DNA of 64,000 bases from Flavobacterium sp. (lineage in GTDB: Bacteria; Bacteroidota; Bacteroidia; Flavobacteriales; Flavobacteriaceae): positions 170,162-234,161 of the forward strand of contig NZ_SEBR01000003.1 in assembly GCF_004295795.1 (NCBI RefSeq). Direction: 5' to 3'. Shown piece by piece: positions 17,108-27,554 of this stretch (position 1 is its first letter; every line of letters starts with the position of its first letter). The notes under the pieces are model-generated. The model was not told the DNA's origin and did no database searches. It saw only the letters and a list, made by a program, of their open reading frames with translations. The position numbers and the translations under genes are program-made.

Positions 17108-17545
17108 TCAATCGGTTTTGATGTTATCGATCTTGAATTTTCCTTTTTCTTTGGTAACGACCGGCCTGATCAAAGCCTGATCGTCTTCGTAACCCATATC
17201 GTAAGTCACACGAAAAACATTGAAAGTTGCGGCAGACTCGATTTTCAATGACTTTAGCCATTCGACATCATAATCCTGAGCGCTCACGAAAATGTCGTAA
17301 TCGAGTTCGCCCGAAGCCAGTTTCGCATCGAGTTCCTTAAGAAATTTCGCTGTGCAATATTTCTTTTTTATCGCGTCGATTTCCTTTTGGTCGCTCGGTT
17401 CTTTGGCGCTTGCGGTGATATATTCCGTGTAGAAATCCTTGAGCATCTTGATCTTGGCTTCCTTGTCGCTGGCTTTTTGTGCGAAAGAAGAAACAGACAA
17501 AAATGCACTCAAGGCCAAAATGAGAACGATAAGGTGTTTTTTCAT
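17108..17545 (-). CDS. Exported DUF3828-like protein
   Basis: 145 residues with a signal peptide (1-22, S-S-F-A-Q). The mature part (D-F-Y-T-E-Y-I-T ... K-K-Y-C-T-A-K-F ... Y-D-V-E-W) resembles the DUF3828 family of periplasmic proteins without known activity. It starts 10 nt after the GH97 stop, so it is probably co-transcribed; the link with starch or oligosaccharide use is inference only. Confidence 0.75.
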   Translation of the reverse strand: MKKHLIVLILALSAFLSVSSFAQKASDKEAKIKMLKDFYTEYITASAKEPSDQKEIDAIKKKYCTAKFLKELDAKLASGELDYDIFVSAQDYDVEWLKSLKIESAATFNVFRVTYDMGYEDDQALIRPVVTKEKGKFKIDNIKTD

Positions 17546-17555
17546 CTGTCCAGAT

Positions 17556-20089
<2,534 letters not shown>

Positions 20090-20097
20090 TACATTTG
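20090..20097 (+). promoter_or_regulatory. -7 box of the first S74 repeat-protein gene
   Basis: TACATTTG, 36 nt before the ATG at 20134. The nearest TTTG is only 13 nt upstream, so the -33 element is uncertain. Confidence 0.5.
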
Positions 20098-20133
20098 TCA
20101 CAGAAAATATTACAGAGTCCCAATCTGCTACAA

Positions 20134-22263
20134 ATGAACAGAGCGCTATTCATACCACTTTTGCTCTTGCTTGGCTTCGGCGCCCGCGCACAGGTCGGCA
20201 TAGGTACAACTTTCCCGAAAGCACAACTAGAGATTGCGGCTTCGAACCCATCGGCACCAACTGCAACCGATGGTTTGCTTATCCCTAGAATTTCGGTTTT
20301 CCCGATTTCAAATCCGACAATTGCACAAGACGGCATGATGGTTTATTTGACCACGACCTCCGGAATTTATACGCCAGGATTTTATTACTGGAACAACGCC
20401 GCCGGAATTTGGATCGGACTTTCGGGCTTTAAAGGCTGGGAAACTTCGGGCAACGTAAATGCGGTCAGCGGCACGAATTTCATAGGAACCGTAAACGCCC
20501 AAGATGTCGATTTCCGATCGAACAACAGCATCAAAATGCGACTCACGCAACGAGGGCAACTCGAATTCCTCAACACCGGACAATCCGTTTTCGTTGGTGA
20601 AATGGCGGGCGAAAACGACGACGAGACCGCGAACCGAAATGCTTTTATAGGGCATCAATCCGGGTTTTCGAATATCGGCGGGAACAACAACATAGGTCTT
20701 GGTTACCAATCGCTTTTTTCGAACACAAGCGGCAATTTCAACGTCGGTATAGGGTCGAACGCCATGGGCACGAACACGACAGGTTTCAACAATACGGCAA
20801 TCGGTTACAACAGTTTGGCCGCCAATACGATCGGAAACAGCAACATCGCAATCGGTTACCAATCGATGTTGGCCAACGTGAACGGAATACTCAATCTGGG
20901 CATCGGAAACAACTCGCTTGCGGCAAACGTCACGGGCGCGAACAATTCTGCCATCGGATACAATGCGTTAAAAAACAACGTTTCCGGTAACAACAATGTC
21001 GCTCTGGGCGCTTATACTTTAACGGCTTCAACGACTTCGTGGAATACGGCCATCGGGACAAATGCACTGAGAAATACGACTTCGGGCGAAAGCAACACGG
21101 CTGTCGGAGCTAACGCTTTGATGACGAATACGACCGGTTTGGGAAATACGGCAAGCGGCACGAATGCGCTGGTCATGAACGCCGTGGGAAGCAACAACAC
21201 CGGCCTTGGATTTTCGGCTTTGCACGAGAATGCTTCGGGCGATTCGAATACGACCGTAGGATCGAACGCCATGTATTACAACGTTTCGGGATCGGGCAAC
21301 ACCGCGGTTGGCGTTTCGGCCATGATCAATAACGTCAGCGGAAGTTTCAACACAGCCGTCGGACTTTATGCCATGCGTTGGAACACGACCGGAGACAACA
21401 ATACGGCGATCGGTCGTTTGTCGCTGGCCAACAATATTTCCGGACTTTCCAACGTCGCTTCGGGCATGAACGCGATGGCACTCAACGAATCCGGAAGCAA
21501 TAACGTGGCATCCGGAAGCGCGGCTTTGCGCACGAATGTTTCCGGAAATGGCAACACGGCTTTGGGTTCGTCTGCGCTTTACGCGAGTTTGGGCGACAAT
21601 AACACGGCCGTCGGAATCGCGGCTTTGCTGGCGAATGTCATAGGAAACAACAATACGGCGATCGGGAATGCGGCGAACGTTTCGGGCGGAACTTGGTCGA
21701 ATGCGACAGCTATCGGAAGTGGCGCGATCGTGAACACTTCGAACAAGGTGCGTTTGGGAAATGCCGCGGTTTTGCTCGTGGAAGGACAAGTTCCGTATTT
21801 CAATCCATCGGATGCGCGCTTTAAATCTGATGTAAAAAACAACGTGCCGGGACTCGATTTCATCCTCAGACTTAAACCTGTTACTTATCACTTCGATTCG
21901 GCGAAATTCCAGTCGCATTTGTCTCAGAATCTGGACGGTCACAAGGATTTATCCGATGCGAAAAATGAAGGTTTCCAAATCGTAAGAACCGGATTTTTGG
22001 CTCAGGATATCGAAAAAGCCGCGAACGAAATCGGATACGATTTTGACGGATTGCACAAACCCGATGCCTCGAATCCAACCGACAATTACAGCGTCGCTTA
22101 CAGCCAATTCGTGATGCCGCTCGTGAAATCGGTTCAGGAACAACAAGCCGAGATCGAGAAATTAAAAGCCGAAAACGCTGCATTGAAATCAGAAGTGCAA
22201 GGCAATAAAAAAGCGTTGGAATCGATCGAATCGCGATTGTCGGCACTCGAACGCAAGAAATGA
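20134..22263 (+). CDS. Exported stalk protein with N-N-T-A-I-G repeats and C-terminal S74 intramolecular chaperone
   Basis: 709 residues. Signal peptide 1-19 (G-A-R-A-Q); residues about 20-95 form an N-terminal domain (Q-V-G-I-G-T ... D-G-L-L-I-P-R) shared with the protein at 34183-37260. About 165-535 is a run of roughly 17-residue units of the type G-N-N-N-T-A-I-G-Y-x-A-L, like the beta-roll of YadA-type trimeric adhesins. Residue 559 onward (S-D-A-R-F-K) matches the S74 auto-cleaving chaperone of phage tail spikes, with Ser559/Lys564 as the expected dyad, and a C-terminal coiled coil (E-Q-Q-A-E-I-E-K-L-K-A-E-N). It probably trimerises, folds and cleaves off its tail. No T9SS sorting domain is visible, so its route to the surface is unclear. 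Confidence 0.88.
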   Translation: MNRALFIPLLLLLGFGARAQVGIGTTFPKAQLEIAASNPSAPTATDGLLIPRISVFPISNPTIAQDGMMVYLTTTSGIYTPGFYYWNNAAGIWIGLSGFKGWETSGNVNAVSGTNFIGTVNAQDVDFRSNNSIKMRLTQRGQLEFLNTGQSVFVGEMAGENDDETANRNAFIGHQSGFSNIGGNNNIGLGYQSLFSNTSGNFNVGIGSNAMGTNTTGFNNTAIGYNSLAANTIGNSNIAIGYQSMLANVNGILNLGIGNNSLAANVTGANNSAIGYNALKNNVSGNNNVALGAYTLTASTTSWNTAIGTNALRNTTSGESNTAVGANALMTNTTGLGNTASGTNALVMNAVGSNNTGLGFSALHENASGDSNTTVGSNAMYYNVSGSGNTAVGVSAMINNVSGSFNTAVGLYAMRWNTTGDNNTAIGRLSLANNISGLSNVASGMNAMALNESGSNNVASGSAALRTNVSGNGNTALGSSALYASLGDNNTAVGIAALLANVIGNNNTAIGNAANVSGGTWSNATAIGSGAIVNTSNKVRLGNAAVLLVEGQVPYFNPSDARFKSDVKNNVPGLDFILRLKPVTYHFDSAKFQSHLSQNLDGHKDLSDAKNEGFQIVRTGFLAQDIEKAANEIGYDFDGLHKPDASNPTDNYSVAYSQFVMPLVKSVQEQQAEIEKLKAENAALKSEVQGNKKALESIESRLSALERKK

Positions 22264-22601
22264 GAATTTTCCATATTCATTTGCCTGAATTTTGGTGAAT
22301 TGCTTTTCCGCAAAAGCCGACATACGTTTGGCGTGTCGTCGTGATAACGCAGTATGAGTTGTTCCATGGCAATCTGCTGAAATTCAAAAAGCGACGAAAG
22401 CTATTTAAAGTTTACTACAAATCAGCAGAAAGCAAACAGCGAAAAGCCGTATTCGAACTCGTTTTCATCTGATTAAATCTGCATCTGTGTCTTCCAACAC
22501 TTCCGCTACTGCAACTTCTTTTCTGCCGCTGCATTTCTGCAACTGCTACTGCTTTTTCTGCCACTGCCACTGCAAAACTGTGACCTACCTCACACCTCCA
22601 A
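22264..22601. other. Intergenic region with CTGC-rich simple sequence
   Basis: No gene. From about 22500 to 22580 the sequence is a degenerate run of CTGCNACTGC-like units. Confidence 0.5.
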
Positions 22602-22629
22602 TTTGGCAAACCGACGCAAATTTGCCAAA
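22602..22629. promoter_or_regulatory. Inverted repeat just upstream of the quinone reductase gene
   Basis: TTTGGCAAA (22602-22610) and TTTGCCAAA (22621-22629) are perfect 9-bp arms with a 10-nt spacer, ending 9 nt before the ATG at 22639. Likely an operator or leader hairpin; the Crp/Fnr-like protein encoded downstream is a candidate binder. Confidence 0.55.
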
Positions 22630-22638
22630 ACTTTCACC

Positions 22639-23256
22639 ATGAAAAAAATATTCATCATCAACGGCGCTCAGGCTTTCGCACATTCCGGAGCGCAGTTCAA
22701 TAACACGATTCTCGATTGGGACAAATCATTTTTCGCGCCCGAAAACGGTTTTGAGCTCCAAACCACGAACGTCGACGAACCTTACGATCTGGCAACCGAA
22801 GTCGCGAAATACGTTTGGGCAGATGTCATAATTTACCACACGCCAATTTGGTGGTTTTCACTTCCGCACGCGCTTAAGGCTTACATCGACAAGGTTTTCA
22901 CACAAGGACATCGCACGGGAATGTATTATAACGACGGACGAAATTCTGAAAACCCAAAGATCAACTACGGAAAAGGCGGCTCGCTCCATGGCAGGAATTA
23001 CATGCTGACCACAACCTGGAACGCGCCCGAAACCGCTTTCACTTTGGAAGGCGAATTCTTCGAACAGAAAAGCGTGGACGAAGGCGTGATGTTCGGTTTC
23101 CACAAAATGAATGCGTTCATAGGATTGAAGCCTTTGGACAGTTTCCACTTTCACGACGTGATGAAAAAAGGATCCGAAATCGAGACCTATCGCGCCGGTT
23201 ACATCGAACATCTGGAAAGCGTTTTCAAACCAACTTTGGTCGAAAATCTGCAATAA
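22639..23256 (+). CDS. NAD(P)H-dependent oxidoreductase, flavodoxin-fold (MdaB/quinone reductase-like)
   Basis: 205 residues, no signal peptide. The flavodoxin-like fold is shown by K-K-I-F-I-I-N-G at the start, the FMN/FAD-binding T-P-I-W-W-F-S-L-P (residues about 71-79), D-K-V-F-T-Q-G and the Y-G-K-G-G-S-L-H-G block typical of MdaB/YwrO-type NAD(P)H:quinone oxidoreductases, which carry out two-electron quinone reduction and guard against redox stress. ATG 22639 lies just after the inverted repeat; the in-frame TTG at 22603 would place that repeat within the gene. Paired with the Crp/Fnr-like gene 50 nt downstream. Confidence 0.88.
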   Translation: MKKIFIINGAQAFAHSGAQFNNTILDWDKSFFAPENGFELQTTNVDEPYDLATEVAKYVWADVIIYHTPIWWFSLPHALKAYIDKVFTQGHRTGMYYNDGRNSENPKINYGKGGSLHGRNYMLTTTWNAPETAFTLEGEFFEQKSVDEGVMFGFHKMNAFIGLKPLDSFHFHDVMKKGSEIETYRAGYIEHLESVFKPTLVENLQ

Positions 23257-23278
23257 TCTGCAATTCAAAAAATACAGA

Positions 23279-23319
23279 AAGCGTATTCCGTTCGTACTTT
23301 CGCGAAATGGAATACGCTT
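23279..23319. promoter_or_regulatory. Inverted repeat straddling the start codon of the Crp/Fnr-like gene
   Basis: AAGCGTATTCC (23279-23289) and GGAATACGCTT (23309-23319) are perfect 11-bp arms around 19 nt. The ATG (23307-23309) sits at the edge of the second arm, so folding of the mRNA would hide the start; alternatively it is an autoregulatory operator. Confidence 0.6.
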
Positions 23320-23879
23320 CTTTTTTGCGCACGCACATCGAGAAAATAGTCGCTTTGACCGATGAGGAATTTGCTGAGGTTTTGCCTAATTTCCATCTGA
23401 CGAAAGTCGCGAAGAAACAATATCTGATCGAGGCCGGAGAAAAAGTACAATCGGAATTTTTGGTCGTGAGCGGACTTTTGAAATCGTTCATCCGCGACGA
23501 AAACGACAAAGAACACATTCTACAATTCTCGATGGAAAACTGGTGGGTTTCAGATTATGTCGCTTTCGCATCCAAAGGAATCGGGGAAATTTGCGTGCAG
23601 GCGCTCGAAGATTGTCTCGTGCTCGAATTCTCTTTCGCCGACAAAGCAGCGTTGTGCGAAAAACTTCCAAAAATGTACCGGTTCCATCATGAGAAATCGC
23701 TTTCGGGATACGTCGCCTTGCAAAAACGCGTGCTTTCGCTGATGAAAAATTCGGCTAAGGAAAAATATGAATTGTTGTTGAGCCAATATCCGCAGTTGTT
23801 CCAACGCGTTTCGAAAACCTTGATCGCGCATTATCTGGGCGTTTCAAGAGAAACCTTGAGCCGACTCGAGAAAGGCTAG
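23307..23879 (+). CDS. Crp/Fnr-family transcriptional regulator
   Basis: 190 residues. N-terminal cyclic-nucleotide-binding-type beta-roll (Y-L-I-E-A-G-E-K-V-Q-S-E-F-L-V-V-S-G-L-L) and C-terminal helix-turn-helix (T-L-I-A-H-Y-L-G-V-S-R-E-T-L-S-R-L). No Cys cluster for an FeS centre, so it is not a classic Fnr. It resembles the small Bacteroidetes Crp-type regulators located beside NAD(P)H-quinone reductases. Ends 1 nt before the convergent lipoprotein gene. Confidence 0.87.
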   Translation: MEYASFLRTHIEKIVALTDEEFAEVLPNFHLTKVAKKQYLIEAGEKVQSEFLVVSGLLKSFIRDENDKEHILQFSMENWWVSDYVAFASKGIGEICVQALEDCLVLEFSFADKAALCEKLPKMYRFHHEKSLSGYVALQKRVLSLMKNSAKEKYELLLSQYPQLFQRVSKTLIAHYLGVSRETLSRLEKG

Positions 23880-23880
23880 A

Positions 23881-24135
23881 TCAGTCTTTCGTGCCTTCCC
23901 AACAAACAGATCCGTCGGTCACGTTGCCTTGGTCGATGTAATAATCGTAAGTCGCAGCATTGACCTCGATCGTTCCAACCTGGTTTTGCGTCGGACCATA
24001 AGTCGCGAAATAGCTGCCCGAACCCGAATTTTGAGTAAGATTCCAAAGTTTGTTAGTGCAAACCTGTTCGCCTTCATTGTCGTTGTCGCAAGCGAACAGA
24101 AAGGCGAGGAGCGAAAGGGCGAGAATCTTTTTCAT
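23881..24135 (-). CDS. Small lipoprotein of unknown function
   Basis: 84 residues with a lipobox L-F-A-C (Cys16) followed by D-N-D-N-E-G, the acidic stretch seen after the lipid cysteine in Bacteroidetes lipoproteins. The mature part has N-S-G-S-G-S-Y-F-A-T-Y-G and two further cysteines. No family recognised. Start at 24135 is chosen because it opens the signal peptide; five residues upstream are in frame. Confidence 0.7.
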   Translation of the reverse strand: MKKILALSLLAFLFACDNDNEGEQVCTNKLWNLTQNSGSGSYFATYGPTQNQVGTIEVNAATYDYYIDQGNVTDGSVCWEGTKD

Positions 24136-24160
24136 TTGCTTTTTTGGCAAAGGTCACATT

Positions 24161-25159
24161 TTAGAGCGAGTTGCGCAAGATGAGCGAGCATTTGTTGGCG
24201 ATGTTGCGCTTTCGGCCTTCGAGCACGAGTTTGGCCATGAGTTTTCCCATGCCTTCGAAATCGGTGGAAATCGTTGTGATGCCGCGTTCTACAACCTTTT
24301 TCAGAGGCGTTTCATTGTAGGAAATAATTCCGAAATCGATTCCCGATTGCAGCTTTTGTCTTTTGGATTGTTCGATGACTTTGACCAGATCTCGGTCGTT
24401 CGGCAAAATGTAGACTTCACCTTGCCTTATCGTGCGCGAATCGAATTCAGAAAGCACTTCGTGCGCGATATTGAAATCCTGGCAAAAGTTCAGAAATCCT
24501 TGTTTCATGCCGATCGGTTCGCGGAATCCGGGGAAAATCAGGATCAACTTCCCGTATTGGTCGAGTCGGCCTTTTCCTTCTTTGAGCGCGGTATAAATAT
24601 CGGACACGAAATTCTGGTAAACGGCCGGATAATTCGAAAGGCTTTCGCTCGTCTGATCCAAAATAAAAACCTCCGAAGCCGGAAGCGTCTTGATCACTTC
24701 GGTCGCGTTGTCGACATTGGCTGGCATAATGATGTATTTCGTGTAGCTTCCGTTGTTGTCCTCGACCAGTTTGGCGAACATCTTGGCGTTGAAATGATGG
24801 AACGAAATGTCGACTTGTACGTCTTTTCCGATGTTTTCGAGAAACGAATTGTACAGATCTTCCTTGAACGAATTGAGCTCGTCGAACAGCAGGAAAATCT
24901 TTTCGCGAATGCTGATCTCAGTGCTTTTTACGTAATAGCCCTTGGCTGGTATGGCCAGGATGATGCCGCGTTTCTTCATTTCGTCATAAGCGAGCAAAAC
25001 CGTGTCGCGCGACAATCCGAATTCGAGGCACACTTTGTTCACGCTCGGAAGCCGATCGCCTTTTTGCAAAAGCCCGTCCGATATGGCTTTTTCAAGTGAT
25101 GCGATGATTTGTTTGTACTTCGGAACGCCCGAATTGGGTAAAATCGAAATCAACTTCAT
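24161..25159 (-). CDS. GntR-family regulator with sugar-binding-protein-like effector domain
   Basis: 332 residues. N-terminal winged helix (V-P-K-Y-K-Q-I-I-A-S-L-E ... L-P-S-V-N-K-V-C-L-E-F-G-L-S-R-D-T-V) of the GntR family, then a domain resembling the LacI/periplasmic-binding-protein fold that binds sugars. It is divergent from galM and the galactan genes and is therefore the likely galactose-responsive repressor or activator of that operon. A TTG six codons upstream would fall inside the TATATTTG -7 box at about 25183-25176, so the ATG is used. Confidence 0.85.
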   Translation of the reverse strand: MKLISILPNSGVPKYKQIIASLEKAISDGLLQKGDRLPSVNKVCLEFGLSRDTVLLAYDEMKKRGIILAIPAKGYYVKSTEISIREKIFLLFDELNSFKEDLYNSFLENIGKDVQVDISFHHFNAKMFAKLVEDNNGSYTKYIIMPANVDNATEVIKTLPASEVFILDQTSESLSNYPAVYQNFVSDIYTALKEGKGRLDQYGKLILIFPGFREPIGMKQGFLNFCQDFNIAHEVLSEFDSRTIRQGEVYILPNDRDLVKVIEQSKRQKLQSGIDFGIISYNETPLKKVVERGITTISTDFEGMGKLMAKLVLEGRKRNIANKCSLILRNSL

Positions 25160-25175
25160 AAGGAAAAGTTTGTGC

Positions 25176-25233
25176 AAATATATAAAAACTGGTAGGTATC
25201 GGTATGATAATTTTGAGGTCTGGGATAATTTTG
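25176..25233. promoter_or_regulatory. Divergent promoter/operator region of the galactan locus
   Basis: Minus-strand TATATTTG (about 25183-25176) serves the GntR gene; plus-strand TAATTTTG at 25208-25215 and 25226-25233 can serve galM. Between them lies GGTAGGTATCGGTATG, a triple GGTA-type repeat that is a good candidate for the GntR-protein site. Clear -33 boxes are lacking, as might be expected of an activated or regulated promoter. Confidence 0.5.
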
Positions 25234-25257
25234 GATTTCACAATCGCCAAAAAAACC

Positions 25258-26310
25258 ATGAAACTGAAGCAGATATCCAATTTTGTCGAACCGATTTTTG
25301 AGAAAGTGTTCGGTTTTGCGAACGGCTACGAACAAGCAGGTTTGTTCACGCTTCAGAATTCGAAAGGCATGGAATTGCGCGTTTCGGACTTTGGCGCGAC
25401 GGTCACTTCCATCAAAGTGCCGCTGAGGTCGGGCGAAGTTGTCGACGTCGTTCCGGGATTCGAGTCGTTACAGGATTATGTCGATTCGTTTTCGCTTCCG
25501 TCGGCGCCCTATTTTGGAGCGACTGTCGGACGTTACGCAGGTCGCATCGGCGGCGGACGTTTTTGCCTAAACGGACGACAGATCATCCTGAACGCAAACC
25601 AGAATTTCAACACGCTCCACGGCGGAAACATCGGCTTCAGCCAAAAAATGTGGACGGTGAAACGCTTGGTTCCGGGCAATAATCCGTCGATCGTGCTTTC
25701 GCTCGTGAGTCCGAATCTCGATGAGAATTTCCCCGGAAAACTCACGGTCGAACTCACTTATACGTTGACAGAAGAAAACGAGATCGTCGTGGAATACAAA
25801 GCCATTACGTCAGAAGATACGGTAGTCAATCTCACGCATCACAGTTATTTCAACCTAGACGGACACAGCGAATCGGTGTTGAACCAGCAACTTTCTGTAA
25901 ATTCGAAGAAAATGGTCGAGGTCGATCACGAGAATATTCCAACGGGGAATTTTGTTGCGCTTGACGGAAAGGATTTCGATTTCACATCGGCCAAATCTGT
26001 TCCGGAAAACATCGACAACACGTTCGCGCTTGAAGCCGATTATGGACTTGCAGCGACTTTGTTCAGTCCAAAAAACAAACTCAAAATGTTGGTTTACACG
26101 AACCAGCCCGGCGTTCATATTTATGTTGGCGGAAATTGCTTCGGAAAAATAACGGGAAAAGAAAACGCCAATTATCACAAGACGAGCGGCATTTGTTTCG
26201 AGACCCAGAATTTTCCTGACGCGCCAAACAAGCCGAATTTCCCGAACGCAATCCTAAAACCAGATTCGATTTACCATCACAAAACCATATTTAAATTCCA
26301 GTCACAATGA
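25258..26310 (+). CDS. galM: Aldose 1-epimerase (mutarotase)
   Basis: 350 residues, cytoplasmic by lack of a signal peptide. Interconverts alpha and beta galactose so that GalK can use it. Family motifs: F-G-A-T-V-T-S near 52-58, G-R-Y-A-G-R-I, T-L-H-G-G, L-T-H-H-S-Y-F-N-L with His195 as general acid, and F-E-T-Q-N-F-P-D-A-P-N with Glu315 as general base. ATG 25258 follows a TAATTTTG box by 24 nt; the ORF extension upstream lies across the promoter. Its stop overlaps the next start (A-T-G-A). Confidence 0.94.
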   Translation: MKLKQISNFVEPIFEKVFGFANGYEQAGLFTLQNSKGMELRVSDFGATVTSIKVPLRSGEVVDVVPGFESLQDYVDSFSLPSAPYFGATVGRYAGRIGGGRFCLNGRQIILNANQNFNTLHGGNIGFSQKMWTVKRLVPGNNPSIVLSLVSPNLDENFPGKLTVELTYTLTEENEIVVEYKAITSEDTVVNLTHHSYFNLDGHSESVLNQQLSVNSKKMVEVDHENIPTGNFVALDGKDFDFTSAKSVPENIDNTFALEADYGLAATLFSPKNKLKMLVYTNQPGVHIYVGGNCFGKITGKENANYHKTSGICFETQNFPDAPNKPNFPNAILKPDSIYHHKTIFKFQSQ

Positions 26311-27404
26311 ACTTCAGAAAATACTTTTTAGCGCTAGGCATTGTCGCGGTTTCCGCCTTGCCGCTAGCGTGTGGCAGCGACGATTCGAGCCCGACTGTTT
26401 CAGACGACGATCCGAATCCGCCAGCTGAAACGTTTATCCGCGCCGCCGACATTTCGTTCCTGCCCGAAATCGAGAGCGAAAACACGGTCTATTACAACAA
26501 TGGTGCGGCTCAGGACGCGCTTACGACCTTGAAGAGTTCGGGCGTGAATTGCATCAGGATCCGACTTTGGAAAGATCCGGCCAACGCGCATTCGGGCTTT
26601 CAGGAAGTCAAAACTTTGGCGCAAAGAGTCAGGAACGCAGGTCTGAAAGTTTGGCTAACGGTTCATTATTCCGATACTTGGGCCGATCCCGGAAACCAAC
26701 AGATTCCATCGGCTTGGAGCGGTTTTTCGTTCGACCAATTGAAGTCGGCGGCGGTCGATTATACGGGACAGATTTTGTCGGAAATCAATCCGGACATCAT
26801 CCAAATCGGAAACGAAACCAACGACGGACTTTTGTGGCCAAGCGGCAAATTGTCGACGAACGAAACGCAGTCGGTACAACTTTTTTCGGCCATCAGCCAA
26901 AAAATCAGAACGCAATCGCCGAACACAAAAATCATGTTGCATTACGCCGGAGTCTCTGGCGCTGACTGGTTTTTCTCGAAAACGGCTTCGGTAGATTTCG
27001 ACTACATCGGACTTTCGTATTATCCGGTTTGGCACGGCACGACTTTGACGCCTTTGCAGAATCTCGTGAACAGTTTGGGCGCGACTTACAACAAAAAAGT
27101 CATCATCGCCGAAACCGCTTATCCTTTTACTTTGGGCTGGAACGATTGGACGAACAACATCGTCGGTCAGGACAACCAATTGGTTTCGGGTTATCCGGCG
27201 ACGCCTCAAGGCCAGAAAGACTTTTTGCTCGCGATCCGAAATATCGTCGAAACTTCTCCACACGGTTTGGGCTTCGCTTATTGGGGCGGCGAATGGCTAG
27301 CTTTCCGCGGAACTCAGGCAACAAACGGTTCTACTTTCGAGAATCAGGCTTTGTGGGATTTCGATCACAATGCTTTGCCGGTTTTGGACGCATTTCACGA
27401 GTAA
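26307..27404 (+). CDS. GH53 arabinogalactan endo-beta-1,4-galactanase, lipoprotein
   Basis: 365 residues. Lipobox A-L-P-L-A-C with Cys22 followed by G-S-D-D-S and an acidic linker, so a lipid-anchored and probably surface-exposed enzyme. GH53 barrel: R-I-R-L-W at 84-88, H-Y-S-D-T-W-A-D-P at 120-128, acid/base Glu170 in G-N-E-T-N, and nucleophile Glu269 in I-A-E-T-A-Y-P. Cuts beta-1,4-galactan side chains of pectin. Overlaps galM by 4 nt, so translationally coupled. Confidence 0.93.
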   Translation: MNFRKYFLALGIVAVSALPLACGSDDSSPTVSDDDPNPPAETFIRAADISFLPEIESENTVYYNNGAAQDALTTLKSSGVNCIRIRLWKDPANAHSGFQEVKTLAQRVRNAGLKVWLTVHYSDTWADPGNQQIPSAWSGFSFDQLKSAAVDYTGQILSEINPDIIQIGNETNDGLLWPSGKLSTNETQSVQLFSAISQKIRTQSPNTKIMLHYAGVSGADWFFSKTASVDFDYIGLSYYPVWHGTTLTPLQNLVNSLGATYNKKVIIAETAYPFTLGWNDWTNNIVGQDNQLVSGYPATPQGQKDFLLAIRNIVETSPHGLGFAYWGGEWLAFRGTQATNGSTFENQALWDFDHNALPVLDAFHE

Positions 27405-27554
27405 GTATACCTGCGAGGTTTTGGAACTAACCTGCAAGGTTTTTTCAACCTTGTAGGTTTGGTTTAAAAGACCAAATTTGAACCCGATTGTTTTGCAACA
27501 AAAAACTACAAGGTTTTGGAAACCTTGCAGGAACACCACGATAAAATTGCCCGA
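27405..27554. repeat. Palindromes between the two GH53 genes
   Basis: AACCTGCAAGGTT and AACCTTGTAGGTT form a 13-bp hairpin (about 27429-27462); CTACAAGGTTT and AAACCTTGCAG form another (about 27508-27531). Both carry the AAGGTTT/AAACCTT core common in flavobacterial intergenic DNA. The first may attenuate the operon. Confidence 0.6.

Noticed and set aside
20620..21730. Regular 51-bp repetition that could suggest a CRISPR array
   Set aside because: It is coding repetition for the 17-residue units of the S74 fibre protein; there are no constant repeats with unique spacers.
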